Shown one piece after another: positions 1-5,780 of a DNA stretch of 11,962 nt. Source of the stretch: Bacteroidota bacterium (GTDB lineage: Bacteria; Bacteroidota; Bacteroidia; Chitinophagales; Chitinophagaceae). Numbering within the stretch: the first letter of the stretch is position 1; each line of letters starts with the position of its first letter. A model generated the notes under the pieces. It was not told where the DNA came from. It ran no database searches and saw only the letters and a list, made by a program, of their open reading frames with translations. A program made the position numbers and the translations under genes. The DNA lies in NCBI GenBank assembly GCA_947461015.1, contig CANHIR010000047.1, forward strand, positions 1-11,962. Reading direction: 5' to 3'.

Positions 1-986
1 GATTTTGATAAAGGTGCTGTAAATGTTAAAGGAGTGGTGTTAGCTACAATAGAAGCGTCCACATAGGTTTTCACCGCTTTTACAGAAGGGTATTTTATAT
101 CAGATGTACCATCTAAAACAACATCCAAAGTTTTATTACTTAAATTTTCCTTCGTATTTAATGAAGTAGTAACATTAGTGCTATTTGCTTTTAATGCTAA
201 CTGATTATAAATAGCAGTACTGTCAAATGTTTTTGCAGCCAATTGTGCTGGCGTTACATATTTAGTTAAACTGTCAGCAATATTTAATTTAGTCGCTAGC
301 GAAGTGTTTACAGTTGTAGAATTTGCTTTTAATGCTAACTGATTATAAATAGCTGTACTGTCAAATGTTTTTGCAGCCAATTGCGTGGGTGTTACATATT
401 TAGTAATACTATCTGCAATATTTACTTTATTGGTTACTAAACTGTTCAAGTTGCCCACTTTAGCATAAGGCAATAACATTTTTGCTGTATCCGAAAAATT
501 CACTTTATTATCCAAGCCAACAACTGATTCTGCATATAATGCATAGGGAACGGCACCAAATGGACTGGTTCCAAGGTTTACTAAATCCTTGGTATAATCC
601 CAGTTTGTTGAACTTACTAAAGGAGCAATTGCAATTTGAACATTTAAATAGAAAGGACCTTTGGACCAATCAATTGCTTTAAAGTTAGCGGCAGCACCAC
701 CTAGTCTTGTACCTTCACCTAAACTCACATTAAAAACACCAGAAGCATCGGTAGTAGCTGCAAAACGCTCTTTTAAAACAACTATACCATTGCTAGTAGA
801 TTGTATTAAGCTTGTTTCAACAACAATACTTCTGTCCTTTGCAGGATTGGAATATCCATCCCTGGCTACTGCCTGGAAAAATATGCCCGAACCTGTCACC
901 TGTGCTTTTAATACATTACTTGTACCAACAAGTAACATAACACCTAACAGTACTAAAATTTTCTTTAAATAAATTTGATTTCTCAT
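1..986 (-). CDS. Fibre-like repetitive surface protein, N-terminal part (C-terminus beyond window)
   Basis: I translated this frame by hand: it opens with ATG at 986-984 and stays open to the left edge, giving about 328 residues. Residues 1-29 form a Sec signal peptide ending in LKAQ. Next comes a domain of about 135 residues (FQAVARDGYSNPAKDRS ... TTDASGVFNVSLGEG ... IDWSKGPFYLNVQIAI ... GTSPFGAVPYALYAES) that I recognise from the N-termini of many large Bacteroidota surface proteins. After it are two 46-residue repeats built on TKYVTPxQLAAKTFDSTAIYNQLALKANS, then DGTSDIKYPSVKAVKTYVD, a motif common in fibre- or adhesin-like Bacteroidota proteins. The gene starts 22 bases after the stop of the preceding small sorted protein, so it is probably the last known gene of the surface operon. 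An extracellular structural or adhesive role is inferred. The missing C-terminus might carry a sorting domain or an intramolecular chaperone. Confidence 0.8.
   Translation of the reverse strand, partial: MRNQIYLKKILVLLGVMLLVGTSNVLKAQVTGSGIFFQAVARDGYSNPAKDRSIVVETSLIQSTSNGIVVLKERFAATTDASGVFNVSLGEGTRLGGAAANFKAIDWSKGPFYLNVQIAIAPLVSSTNWDYTKDLVNLGTSPFGAVPYALYAESVVGLDNKVNFSDTAKMLLPYAKVGNLNSLVTNKVNIADSITKYVTPTQLAAKTFDSTAIYNQLALKANSTTVNTSLATKLNIADSLTKYVTPAQLAAKTFDSTAIYNQLALKANSTNVTTSLNTKENLSNKTLDVVLDGTSDIKYPSVKAVKTYVDASIVANTTPLTFTAPLSK
183..428 (-). repeat. Two tandem 138-bp coding repeats inside the fibre-like gene
   Basis: The segment starting at 183 recurs at 321, an offset of 138 bases or exactly 46 codons. 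The first 63 bases of each copy (183-245 and 321-383) differ at one position, and similarity falls off over the next 45 bases. The frame is kept, so this is an in-frame tandem duplication of a protein repeat and not a CRISPR-like array. The near identity over 63 bases points to recent duplication or gene conversion. Confidence 0.85.
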
Positions 987-1008
987 AAACGTATAATTCT
1001 AAATATTG

Positions 1009-1518
1009 CTAATTTCCTTTTATAAATTTTATTGCGTCAACAAAACTGCTTGACTCTATTTTTAATACATAACTTCCTGCTGTTAATCCGCTCAAGTCCA
1101 TTGTTAAGCCCTGAAATAAATTATAGCCATTTTCTTTTCTTGTGCTAACAATTGCACCATCCGTATTCCAAATACTTAAGTTAAAAACCTCATTCAATGG
1201 CGGCGCATTGACAAATTTTACTTTGGTAGCTGCATTCACCGGATTTGGGAATAACTTAATGCCTAAACTGTTAAACTTCATGGTCACTTCACAATTCATT
1301 GCAAACTCACCTGTGTTTCGCTTACCACTTAATACCGCAATACCAGTTTGAACATCTAAACAAGCAGCAGTACTTTTATAATTTAATGCTGAAATACTGC
1401 TTGAAGCATTACCCATACTTCCAATACTACTCATTACAAAAGCAGGGGATTGTGCATTGGTCTTAGTAACCAAAGCAATACTTGCAAACAGCATTAGCGA
1501 GTATATTTTTATTTTCAT
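1009..1518 (-). CDS. Small secreted protein with T9SS type A sorting domain
   Basis: The product is 169 residues. I chose ATG at 1518 because it begins a good signal peptide (MKIKIYSLMLFASIALVTKTNAQ). An upstream in-frame start at 1566 would only add charged residues that overlap the previous gene. Residues about 24-82 are a short region rich in Ser, Ala and Asn with two cysteines (C53, C76), and I do not recognise a family in it. Residues about 85-169 form a typical C-terminal sorting domain: LGIKLFPNPV near the start, LSGLTAGSYVLKIES, and a basic end IKFIKGN. Such domains direct proteins from the periplasm across the outer membrane through the type IX system and are then usually cleaved. 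If that happens here, only about 60 residues remain, which is unusually small. The start lies one base after the stop of the lipoprotein gene, implying translational coupling. Confidence 0.8.
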   Translation of the reverse strand: MKIKIYSLMLFASIALVTKTNAQSPAFVMSSIGSMGNASSSISALNYKSTAACLDVQTGIAVLSGKRNTGEFAMNCEVTMKFNSLGIKLFPNPVNAATKVKFVNAPPLNEVFNLSIWNTDGAIVSTRKENGYNLFQGLTMDLSGLTAGSYVLKIESSSFVDAIKFIKGN

Positions 1519-1519
1519 G

Positions 1520-1957
1520 TTATTTAGCACTGTAATAAAATTTATTGGTTGTTCCATTGTTATCATTGGACATTACTAAAACCTTTGCCCCCATAGATTC
1601 CACTTTATATTCATAGGTTATGACATTGCCCCCAATTGATTTTGCATTAACTTTGATTAATATTTTACCATTCGCTACCTCAATACTATAGGTACCTTTT
1701 GCTCCGTCTGAATCAAGCGTTGTTTTGTCATTTAAGAAATTAATAAAATAAGTAGATTGACCTAGGTATGATCTTGTCTTTATGATACCTCCATTAATAG
1801 TTTCAACGTAATCTAAGAACCAAGTTTTATCACTTAGCATTTTATAACTCAGATCCACCTGTGCTGCAGGTGTATCCTTACTGCAAGCAGAGAAGCTAGT
1901 GGAAATTACCACTGCTACTATGATTGTATATATGTATGTATTAAATTTATTGTTCAT
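1520..1957 (-). CDS. Small lipoprotein, lipocalin-like
   Basis: The product is 145 residues. The N-terminus is a lipoprotein signal, with a hydrophobic stretch at residues 9-20 and a lipobox SFSAC that places the lipidated cysteine at C25. SKD follows it; a charged residue directly after the cysteine is seen in Bacteroidota lipoproteins exported to the outer surface, but one Asp is weak support. The mature part has alternating polar and hydrophobic strands with KTWFLDYVETINGG near its start and NKFYYSAK at the end. This resembles the lipocalin-like small lipoproteins of Bacteroidota, which form short beta barrels. The ligand is unknown. The gene lies 17 bases after the outer-membrane protein gene and one base before the sorted protein gene, so all three are probably co-transcribed. 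The lipoprotein call is firm; the lipocalin fold is only a likely guess. Confidence 0.72.
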   Translation of the reverse strand: MNNKFNTYIYTIIVAVVISTSFSACSKDTPAAQVDLSYKMLSDKTWFLDYVETINGGIIKTRSYLGQSTYFINFLNDKTTLDSDGAKGTYSIEVANGKILIKVNAKSIGGNVITYEYKVESMGAKVLVMSNDNNGTTNKFYYSAK

Positions 1958-1974
1958 TATGTTTTCTTTTCATT

Positions 1975-3282
1975 TTATAATAAATCGGTTGCTTTAACCA
2001 TAATACCCAATTGGAAAGAATTCAAATTGGTTTGAATAGGTGATTTTGTAAGTGAACCAATATTGTGATTATAGTGTAAGAATAAGGTGTATAAGGATCT
2101 ATTGTTAAACTCTACACCCAAGTCCCCCTTTATAAATATTTGCTTATACGCATTTGTAACTTGATTGTCTAAACTAGCTTTTGAAATTCTTGCATCAAAG
2201 CTTGGGCCTGCAACTAAATAAAATTTGAATTTTGTAAGATCCCCGTATGGAATTAATTTTTTATAGTGCGCTGCTATATTCATAACAAAGAAATAATCCT
2301 CTGCTTTAAATGGCGAAAAATTTCCTACCACTGGAGTTAAGCGAGAACTAGATAAGTAATTTGCTCCAGATGTAATTTTACTAAAATTAAAACCCAAAGA
2401 ATATTCATGCTTTTTTTGAATCAACCCATCCAAACGAATGCCACCAAAATATCCTGTCTTATACACATCTTCGTTAATGTCATTATATGCATAATTAAAA
2501 TTGGAACGATAAGCGCCTGCATCAACGTTTTGTTTTGAAAAATTAGCCCCTGCTAATAATGACACTGTTGTTGTAGCAGTATATTGCAAGAACTTTTGTT
2601 CCATTGTTTTATAAAGAGAGGTAGTGTCCTTTACTTTTACATTGAAAACTTCTTTTGATTTTGAAACAGCAACATAAGTACTATCTGTTTTAACTTCTTT
2701 TTTCTTTGTGAATCCTATTCTTGATAACCAACTCGTTTTCTTTGTTGTGTCCTTTGCAATAGTTGCAACTGTGTCTTTTACTTTTGAAGACAATACTTCT
2801 TTTGCTTTAACAATAGTTGTATCCTTTTTGAAAATATTGATTTTTTTAAAATCTAGCTTTGCGAAAAAAGACTTTTTAGTAGCAGTATCCTTTTGTATAA
2901 CTTCCAAAGGTTTTTCAACCACCTCAACTATTGGCTTATCTATAACCTTCGCTATTATTTGAGCACTGTCATTTTTAACTGCGTTTTTCTTTGTGAACCC
3001 TAATTTAGACAACCAACTCGTTTTCTTTGGAGTATCCACTGTAATCACTACAATGGTATCCTTAACTTTTGGAGCCAATACCGCAGAAACATTAACATTG
3101 GTAGTATCTTTTTTGAATAAACTCACTTTAGGGAGGTGAATCTTAGGAAGGTGAATTTTTGAAAAATTCAATTTGGAAAACAACCCACTCTTTACGGGAA
3201 TGCTGTCTTTTACTTGTGCACTCACCATGGCACTTGACAAGGTAAAACAAATTACAAAAAAAACACATTTAATTTTATTCAT
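1975..3282 (-). CDS. Outer-membrane beta-barrel protein with duplicated Lys/Asp/Thr-rich N-terminal repeats
   Basis: The product is 435 residues. Residues 1-23 are a signal peptide ending in VSAQ. Residues about 34-225 are rich in Lys, Asp, Thr and Ser and hold an internal duplication with a 95-residue period: FKKDTT at 56 and 151, KVKDT at 72 and 167, KKTSWLSxxGFTKK at 86 and 181. A smaller repeat, KIHLPKIHLPK, lies at 42-52. Residues about 231-435 have the alternating, aromatic-flanked strands of an outer-membrane barrel (VSLLAGANF, YFGGIRLDGLI, YSLGFNFSKI, FKFYLVAGPSFDAR, FIKGDLGVEF, YTLFLHYNHN), ending in SFQLGIMVKATDLL. This matches the PorT-like or general outer-membrane barrel type of Bacteroidota. 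The repeat arm would sit in the periplasm or outside the cell, and its partner is unknown. The gene leads the surface operon. An AraC-type regulator gene lies upstream, separated by a terminator. Confidence 0.75.
   Translation of the reverse strand: MNKIKCVFFVICFTLSSAMVSAQVKDSIPVKSGLFSKLNFSKIHLPKIHLPKVSLFKKDTTNVNVSAVLAPKVKDTIVVITVDTPKKTSWLSKLGFTKKNAVKNDSAQIIAKVIDKPIVEVVEKPLEVIQKDTATKKSFFAKLDFKKINIFKKDTTIVKAKEVLSSKVKDTVATIAKDTTKKTSWLSRIGFTKKKEVKTDSTYVAVSKSKEVFNVKVKDTTSLYKTMEQKFLQYTATTTVSLLAGANFSKQNVDAGAYRSNFNYAYNDINEDVYKTGYFGGIRLDGLIQKKHEYSLGFNFSKITSGANYLSSSRLTPVVGNFSPFKAEDYFFVMNIAAHYKKLIPYGDLTKFKFYLVAGPSFDARISKASLDNQVTNAYKQIFIKGDLGVEFNNRSLYTLFLHYNHNIGSLTKSPIQTNLNSFQLGIMVKATDLL
2630..3125 (-). 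repeat. 285-bp in-frame duplication inside the outer-membrane protein gene
   Basis: Matching DNA blocks are offset by exactly 285 bases (95 codons). For example CTTTGTGAA occurs at 2704 and 2989, each followed by an AACCAACTCGTTTTCTTTG block. The two units have diverged clearly, much more than the repeats of the fibre gene, so the duplication is older. The outer limits given are approximate. Confidence 0.7.
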
Positions 3283-3334
3283 ATGCTATAAAAAATATAT
3301 TGGATAATTGTCTATGGAATGTCATTATGACAAA

Positions 3335-3369
3335 ACAAAAAGCCCCCACTCCATTTTTGGAGAGAGGGC
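3335..3369 (-). terminator. Rho-independent terminator of the AraC-type regulator gene
   Basis: On the minus strand an 11-base stem (GCCCTCTCTCC, loop AAAAAT, GGAGTGGGGGC, two mismatches) runs into TTTTTGTTTTG. It lies about 110 bases after the stop of the regulator gene and about 55 bases before the start of the outer-membrane protein gene. It therefore separates the two transcription units. The rest of 3283-3476 is AT-rich, with a 10-base palindrome TGTTCGAACA at 3408-3417 and no gene that I can support. Confidence 0.85.
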
Positions 3370-3476
3370 GCAATTTAGTTTGAATTTTATTCTAGACTAA
3401 AATCTATTGTTCGAACATTGTCTAAGTTTCCAAAACCAATACAAACTTCTAGACATTTATCTTAAATATCCAGACA

Positions 3477-4664
3477 TTAATCTAGATTTTGCAAATATTC
3501 ACTTGGTGTTTGTCCAGTTTTTAATTTGAAAGCATTTATAAAGCTACTTCTGGATCCAAAACCTGCTTGCTTAGCAAGGGCATCTAATGTCAAAATTTCA
3601 GAAGACCCATCATTAATTTTCTTAATAACATAGTCAATTTTTAAATCATTTTTCCAGGTATTAAAATTAATATTCATGTATTCATTGAAGAAATAGGATA
3701 AATGGTGTACTGGAATATCTGTGTCTGCAGACATAACTGTAAGGTTAAATTGAAGACTTAAGTATGGCATTTTTTCTACATATGTTTCTACCTTCAATTT
3801 CAATAAACTCAGTTTTTCTGGAGAAATTTCAAAACCCTTCCCCTGTTTTTTAATGTCTTCCGCAATGCCCAGCTTTTGTTCAACTTCTCTATTTTGTTTG
3901 GTTACAATGGCGAAATCTAATTGGGGTAAACCGTATAAAATATTGGGGAAAAAAAACAATGATATATTTAATAAAATCAAACCAGCAATAGTACAATACA
4001 ACATGAAAACTCCTTGATCATAACTATTATAATAATCCATTTTATTATATACAAACAAAGTAAATACTAAGAATCCTAAATACAACAAAACTGACATTAC
4101 TATTAATAAAGTGAGCCATTTGTAAATTAACTTAGACTGTTTGCTAGTGTATGTTTCATGTAATTCATTTCGATAAATTAAAATAATAGTTGCGATAACA
4201 TAGCCAAGTGCAAATACAGGCCTAAGCATGAAAGTGAATACAGGACTGAGAAATAAATTTTTAATCTTTAAAATATTTAAGGGGTCCTGTAAAATGCTTT
4301 GGGAATAGGCTAATTTATAATCGGCTCCTTGAAAAATAAAAGGCACTGCATTTATTAATATAATTATCGCAGGTATAAAATGGAGCAAATCTAGTTTTGA
4401 TAATTTATAATCATCCTTGAATAATCCACGAACATAAAAATAAAATAAGGGGCCAAGTAACAAATACAAAGGAGCGAAATGCACCAACATAACGGCAATT
4501 AAATACTTATTTCCCGAATATACCGTGGCATAATGGGACAAAGAATAGATATTATTAATAAATAAGAAAAAGAATAAGTAAATATTAACCTTATTTGACT
4601 GCCTCAAATTAATGAGCAATAAAAAAGTAACAATAAAGCCTAATATAGTAATGGACAATAACAT
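3477..4664 (-). CDS. Membrane-anchored AraC-family transcriptional regulator
   Basis: The product is 395 residues. The N-terminal 240 residues hold about seven hydrophobic helices, roughly at 1-19, 27-43, 55-79, 95-112, 145-165, 182-208 and 220-240. A polar linker follows (about 245-290), then a C-terminal AraC-type DNA-binding domain (about 290-395). The second helix-turn-helix is clear in LDALAKQAGFGSRSSFINAF, followed by KLKTGQTPSEYLQNLD. Bacteroidota encode many such seven-helix AraC proteins. They are thought to sense a signal in or outside the membrane and bind DNA on the inner side. The signal is not evident here. The gene is monocistronic: it has its own terminator after it and a terminator-bounded neighbour before it. 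The next gene downstream opens the surface operon, which makes that operon a candidate target, but this rests on adjacency alone. Confidence 0.85.
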   Translation of the reverse strand: MLLSITILGFIVTFLLLINLRQSNKVNIYLFFFLFINNIYSLSHYATVYSGNKYLIAVMLVHFAPLYLLLGPLFYFYVRGLFKDDYKLSKLDLLHFIPAIIILINAVPFIFQGADYKLAYSQSILQDPLNILKIKNLFLSPVFTFMLRPVFALGYVIATIILIYRNELHETYTSKQSKLIYKWLTLLIVMSVLLYLGFLVFTLFVYNKMDYYNSYDQGVFMLYCTIAGLILLNISLFFFPNILYGLPQLDFAIVTKQNREVEQKLGIAEDIKKQGKGFEISPEKLSLLKLKVETYVEKMPYLSLQFNLTVMSADTDIPVHHLSYFFNEYMNINFNTWKNDLKIDYVIKKINDGSSEILTLDALAKQAGFGSRSSFINAFKLKTGQTPSEYLQNLD

Positions 4665-4691
4665 AAGTAAGGAAAAAAGCTTATTTGCTTA

Positions 4692-4699
4692 CAAAAGTA
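4692..4699 (-). promoter_or_regulatory. Possible promoter -7 box of the AraC-type gene
   Basis: The minus strand reads TACTTTTG here, an exact match to the Bacteroidota -7 consensus TAnnTTTG. It ends 27 bases before the ATG at 4664. No convincing -33 TTTG lies at the usual distance, so the call is tentative. Confidence 0.4.
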
Positions 4700-4782
4700 A
4701 ATAGAATATAACCAATTAAGCATGAATAACTAGGAATTTCTATACCCTTACTCAAAGATCCTTTGCCTAAAACATGAACAAC

Positions 4783-4812
4783 AAGAAAGCCGATCTTAAG
4801 ATCGGCTTTCTT
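4783..4812 (-). terminator. Terminator of the NTF2-like gene: perfect 30-base inverted repeat
   Basis: Two 15-base arms (AAGAAAGCCGATCTT and its exact complement) abut without a spacer, which forms a GC-core hairpin with A-rich and T-rich flanks. It begins 45 bases after the stop codon of the secreted NTF2-like gene and is followed on the minus strand by TTGTTG. Symmetry would allow it to act on both strands, but only the minus strand has a gene leading into it. Confidence 0.8.
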
Positions 4813-4857
4813 ACCACGAGCTTTTTTTGCTAGTTATTCTGTAGTTATTGTCTTTCG

Positions 4858-5361
4858 TTAAAATTGTATCCCTTCTTCTTGAAATTGCTTGCTAAAATCA
4901 CCATACGTTCCTTCTTGATAAATTTTACCGTCTTTATTAAACCAAGAAAATACTACAAATTCAATCACTAATTTCTTACCTGTTTTAATTGAAGTTCCAG
5001 ACCAAGTCCACCAAGCTTGTGCAACTTTATCCGCCCCTTGATCATAAGCAAGGTAATCTGGGTAGCCAAATTGCTTTACTTGGATATCTTTAAAGAATTT
5101 AAAATCTGTACCCAACAACGCTATATTTTCTTTCTTAGTCATCCATTTATTCATATCCATTCCAGAAATCCAAAATTTCGCAGAATCTGCATAACACGAA
5201 CTCCATAATTCAGCGTCCTGTGTTACATATCCCTTAACTGCTTTTTTCACCACATCGATATTTGGATGATTTACATAAATAGTACCATTGGTTTTTACAG
5301 TTTGAGCAAAAGAAATTATCACAATCAGTGATAAGGCGATAGTTGAAATTAACTTTTTCAT
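4858..5361 (-). CDS. Secreted NTF2/SnoaL-like domain protein
   Basis: The product is 167 residues. Residues 1-20 (MKKLISTIALSLIVIISFAQ) form a signal peptide. The mature part has the outline of an NTF2-like cone fold: a helical start (NIDVVKKAVKGYVTQDAELWSSCYADSAKFW), a middle region with WMTKKENIALLG, and C-terminal strands with paired aromatics (AQAWWTWSGTSIKTGKKLVIEFVVFSWFNKDGKIYQEGTYGD, quoted here only as the span of residues about 114-155). SnoaL-like members bind small hydrophobic molecules or act as isomerases or cyclases, but many Bacteroidota versions have no known activity, and I see no residue set that fixes one here. The gene stands alone, with a strong terminator after it and the hairpin-rich tRNA region before it. 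The fold assignment is likely; the function is unknown. Confidence 0.68.
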   Translation of the reverse strand: MKKLISTIALSLIVIISFAQTVKTNGTIYVNHPNIDVVKKAVKGYVTQDAELWSSCYADSAKFWISGMDMNKWMTKKENIALLGTDFKFFKDIQVKQFGYPDYLAYDQGADKVAQAWWTWSGTSIKTGKKLVIEFVVFSWFNKDGKIYQEGTYGDFSKQFQEEGIQF

Positions 5362-5427
5362 AATATAATGTTATTTGATTATTGCAATAGTAGTCAAAGC
5401 AACTTAGTTTATGCTATACAATTATAT

Positions 5428-5459
5428 CCTATTTGTTCCTGAATAGGAGAATGGAACAA
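5428..5459. promoter_or_regulatory. Interleaved inverted repeats upstream of the NTF2-like gene, possible operator
   Basis: TTGTTCC (5433-5439) is matched by GGAACAA (5453-5459) with a 13-base spacer, and CCTATT (5428-5433) by AATAGG (5442-5447). The pair lies 67-98 bases before the start at 5361, where a regulator site could lie. Nothing else identifies the binding protein. Confidence 0.25.
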
Positions 5460-5464
5460 TATTG

Positions 5465-5637
5465 ATAAAAATATGTGTGTTATTGTAGCAAAGCCCAGGC
5501 TGTCAGCTCTCGCTTCGCTCGGCTGACTACTAAACGTATTGGATTAACCCAAAGCCTTACACGAATCAAACTTTGTTTGCTTAGTGGTTTTTTTCATTTC
5601 GTTAACTTACGAAAGCATGCTTTCGACCTTAACTCTA
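5465..5637. other. Hairpin-rich non-coding stretch downstream of the tRNA
   Basis: I see no real gene in the 310 bases between 5362 and 5671. This part is richer in short inverted repeats than its surroundings. TCAGC/GCTGA frames a CG-rich loop near 5500-5525. CAAAC-TTT-GTTTG lies at 5567-5579 inside CAC/GTG and is followed by a run of seven T at 5588-5594. A perfect 16-base palindrome CGAAAGCATGCTTTCG lies at 5610-5625 inside GTTAA/TTAAC arms (5601-5633). The segment near 5488-5525 is clearly richer in G and C than its flanks. It could be a dispersed repeat, a decayed element or a structured RNA. Confidence 0.4.
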
Positions 5638-5664
5638 TAAAACAAAACTTCAACTTTGTTGAAG
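5638..5664 (-). terminator. Probable terminator of tRNA-Arg
   Basis: On the minus strand a perfect 7-base stem CTTCAAC-AAA-GTTGAAG is followed by TTTTGTTTT, starting eight bases after the mature tRNA 3' end. The stem is AT-rich, but the T-rich tail and position fit an intrinsic terminator and tRNA trailer. Confidence 0.65.
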
Positions 5665-5671
5665 GCATTTG

Positions 5672-5743
5672 TAGCCTCGCCCAGGATCGAACTGGGATTT
5701 AGCGCTTCGGAAACGCTTGTACTAACCATTGTACGACAAGGCC
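5672..5743 (-). tRNA. tRNA-Arg (anticodon CCG)
   Basis: The minus strand folds into a full cloverleaf of 72 bases. The acceptor is GGCCTTG with CGAGGCT (including a G1-U72 wobble). The D stem is GTAC/GTAC with an eight-base loop containing GG. The anticodon stem is AGCGT/GCGCT with loop TTCCGAA, so the anticodon is CCG (complement at 5708-5710), which reads the Arg codon CGG. The variable loop has four bases, and the T arm is CCCAG-TTCGATC-CTGGG. The discriminator is A and CCA is not encoded. It starts 37 bases after the crtY stop, on the same strand. Confidence 0.93.
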
Positions 5744-5749
5744 ATACTG

Positions 5750-5757
5750 CAAATTTA
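5750..5757 (-). promoter_or_regulatory. Possible -7 box of the tRNA-Arg promoter
   Basis: The minus strand reads TAAATTTG, an exact TAnnTTTG match that ends six bases before the mature tRNA 5' end. No clear -33 box is visible. The alternative is that the tRNA is processed from the crt operon transcript, since I see no terminator between crtY and the tRNA. Confidence 0.4.
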
Positions 5758-5780
5758 GTTAAACTAACTGAGCATTAAAA

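Noticed and set aside
183..428. CRISPR-like repeat pair
   Set aside because: There are only two copies, they are in frame in a protein gene, and the intervening DNA encodes the same protein repeat.
482..972. Two plus-strand open frames (482-682 and 661-972)
   Set aside because: They lie antisense to the fibre-like gene, whose signal peptide, family domain and repeats are clear on the minus strand.
1519..1566. Longer start at 1566 for the small T9SS-sorted protein
   Set aside because: It would overlap the lipoprotein gene by 47 bases and place polar residues before the signal peptide. ATG at 1518 sits one base after the upstream stop.
3391..3486. Scattered TCTAGA-like strings after the AraC-type gene (3391, 3448, 3469, 3481)
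   Set aside because: The spacing is irregular, one copy is degenerate and one lies inside the coding end. There is no consistent unit.
5475..5702. Open reading frame of 75 codons on the plus strand
   Set aside because: It runs through the hairpin region and into the tRNA gene on the other strand, has no start signals and no recognisable domain. It is most likely a chance frame.
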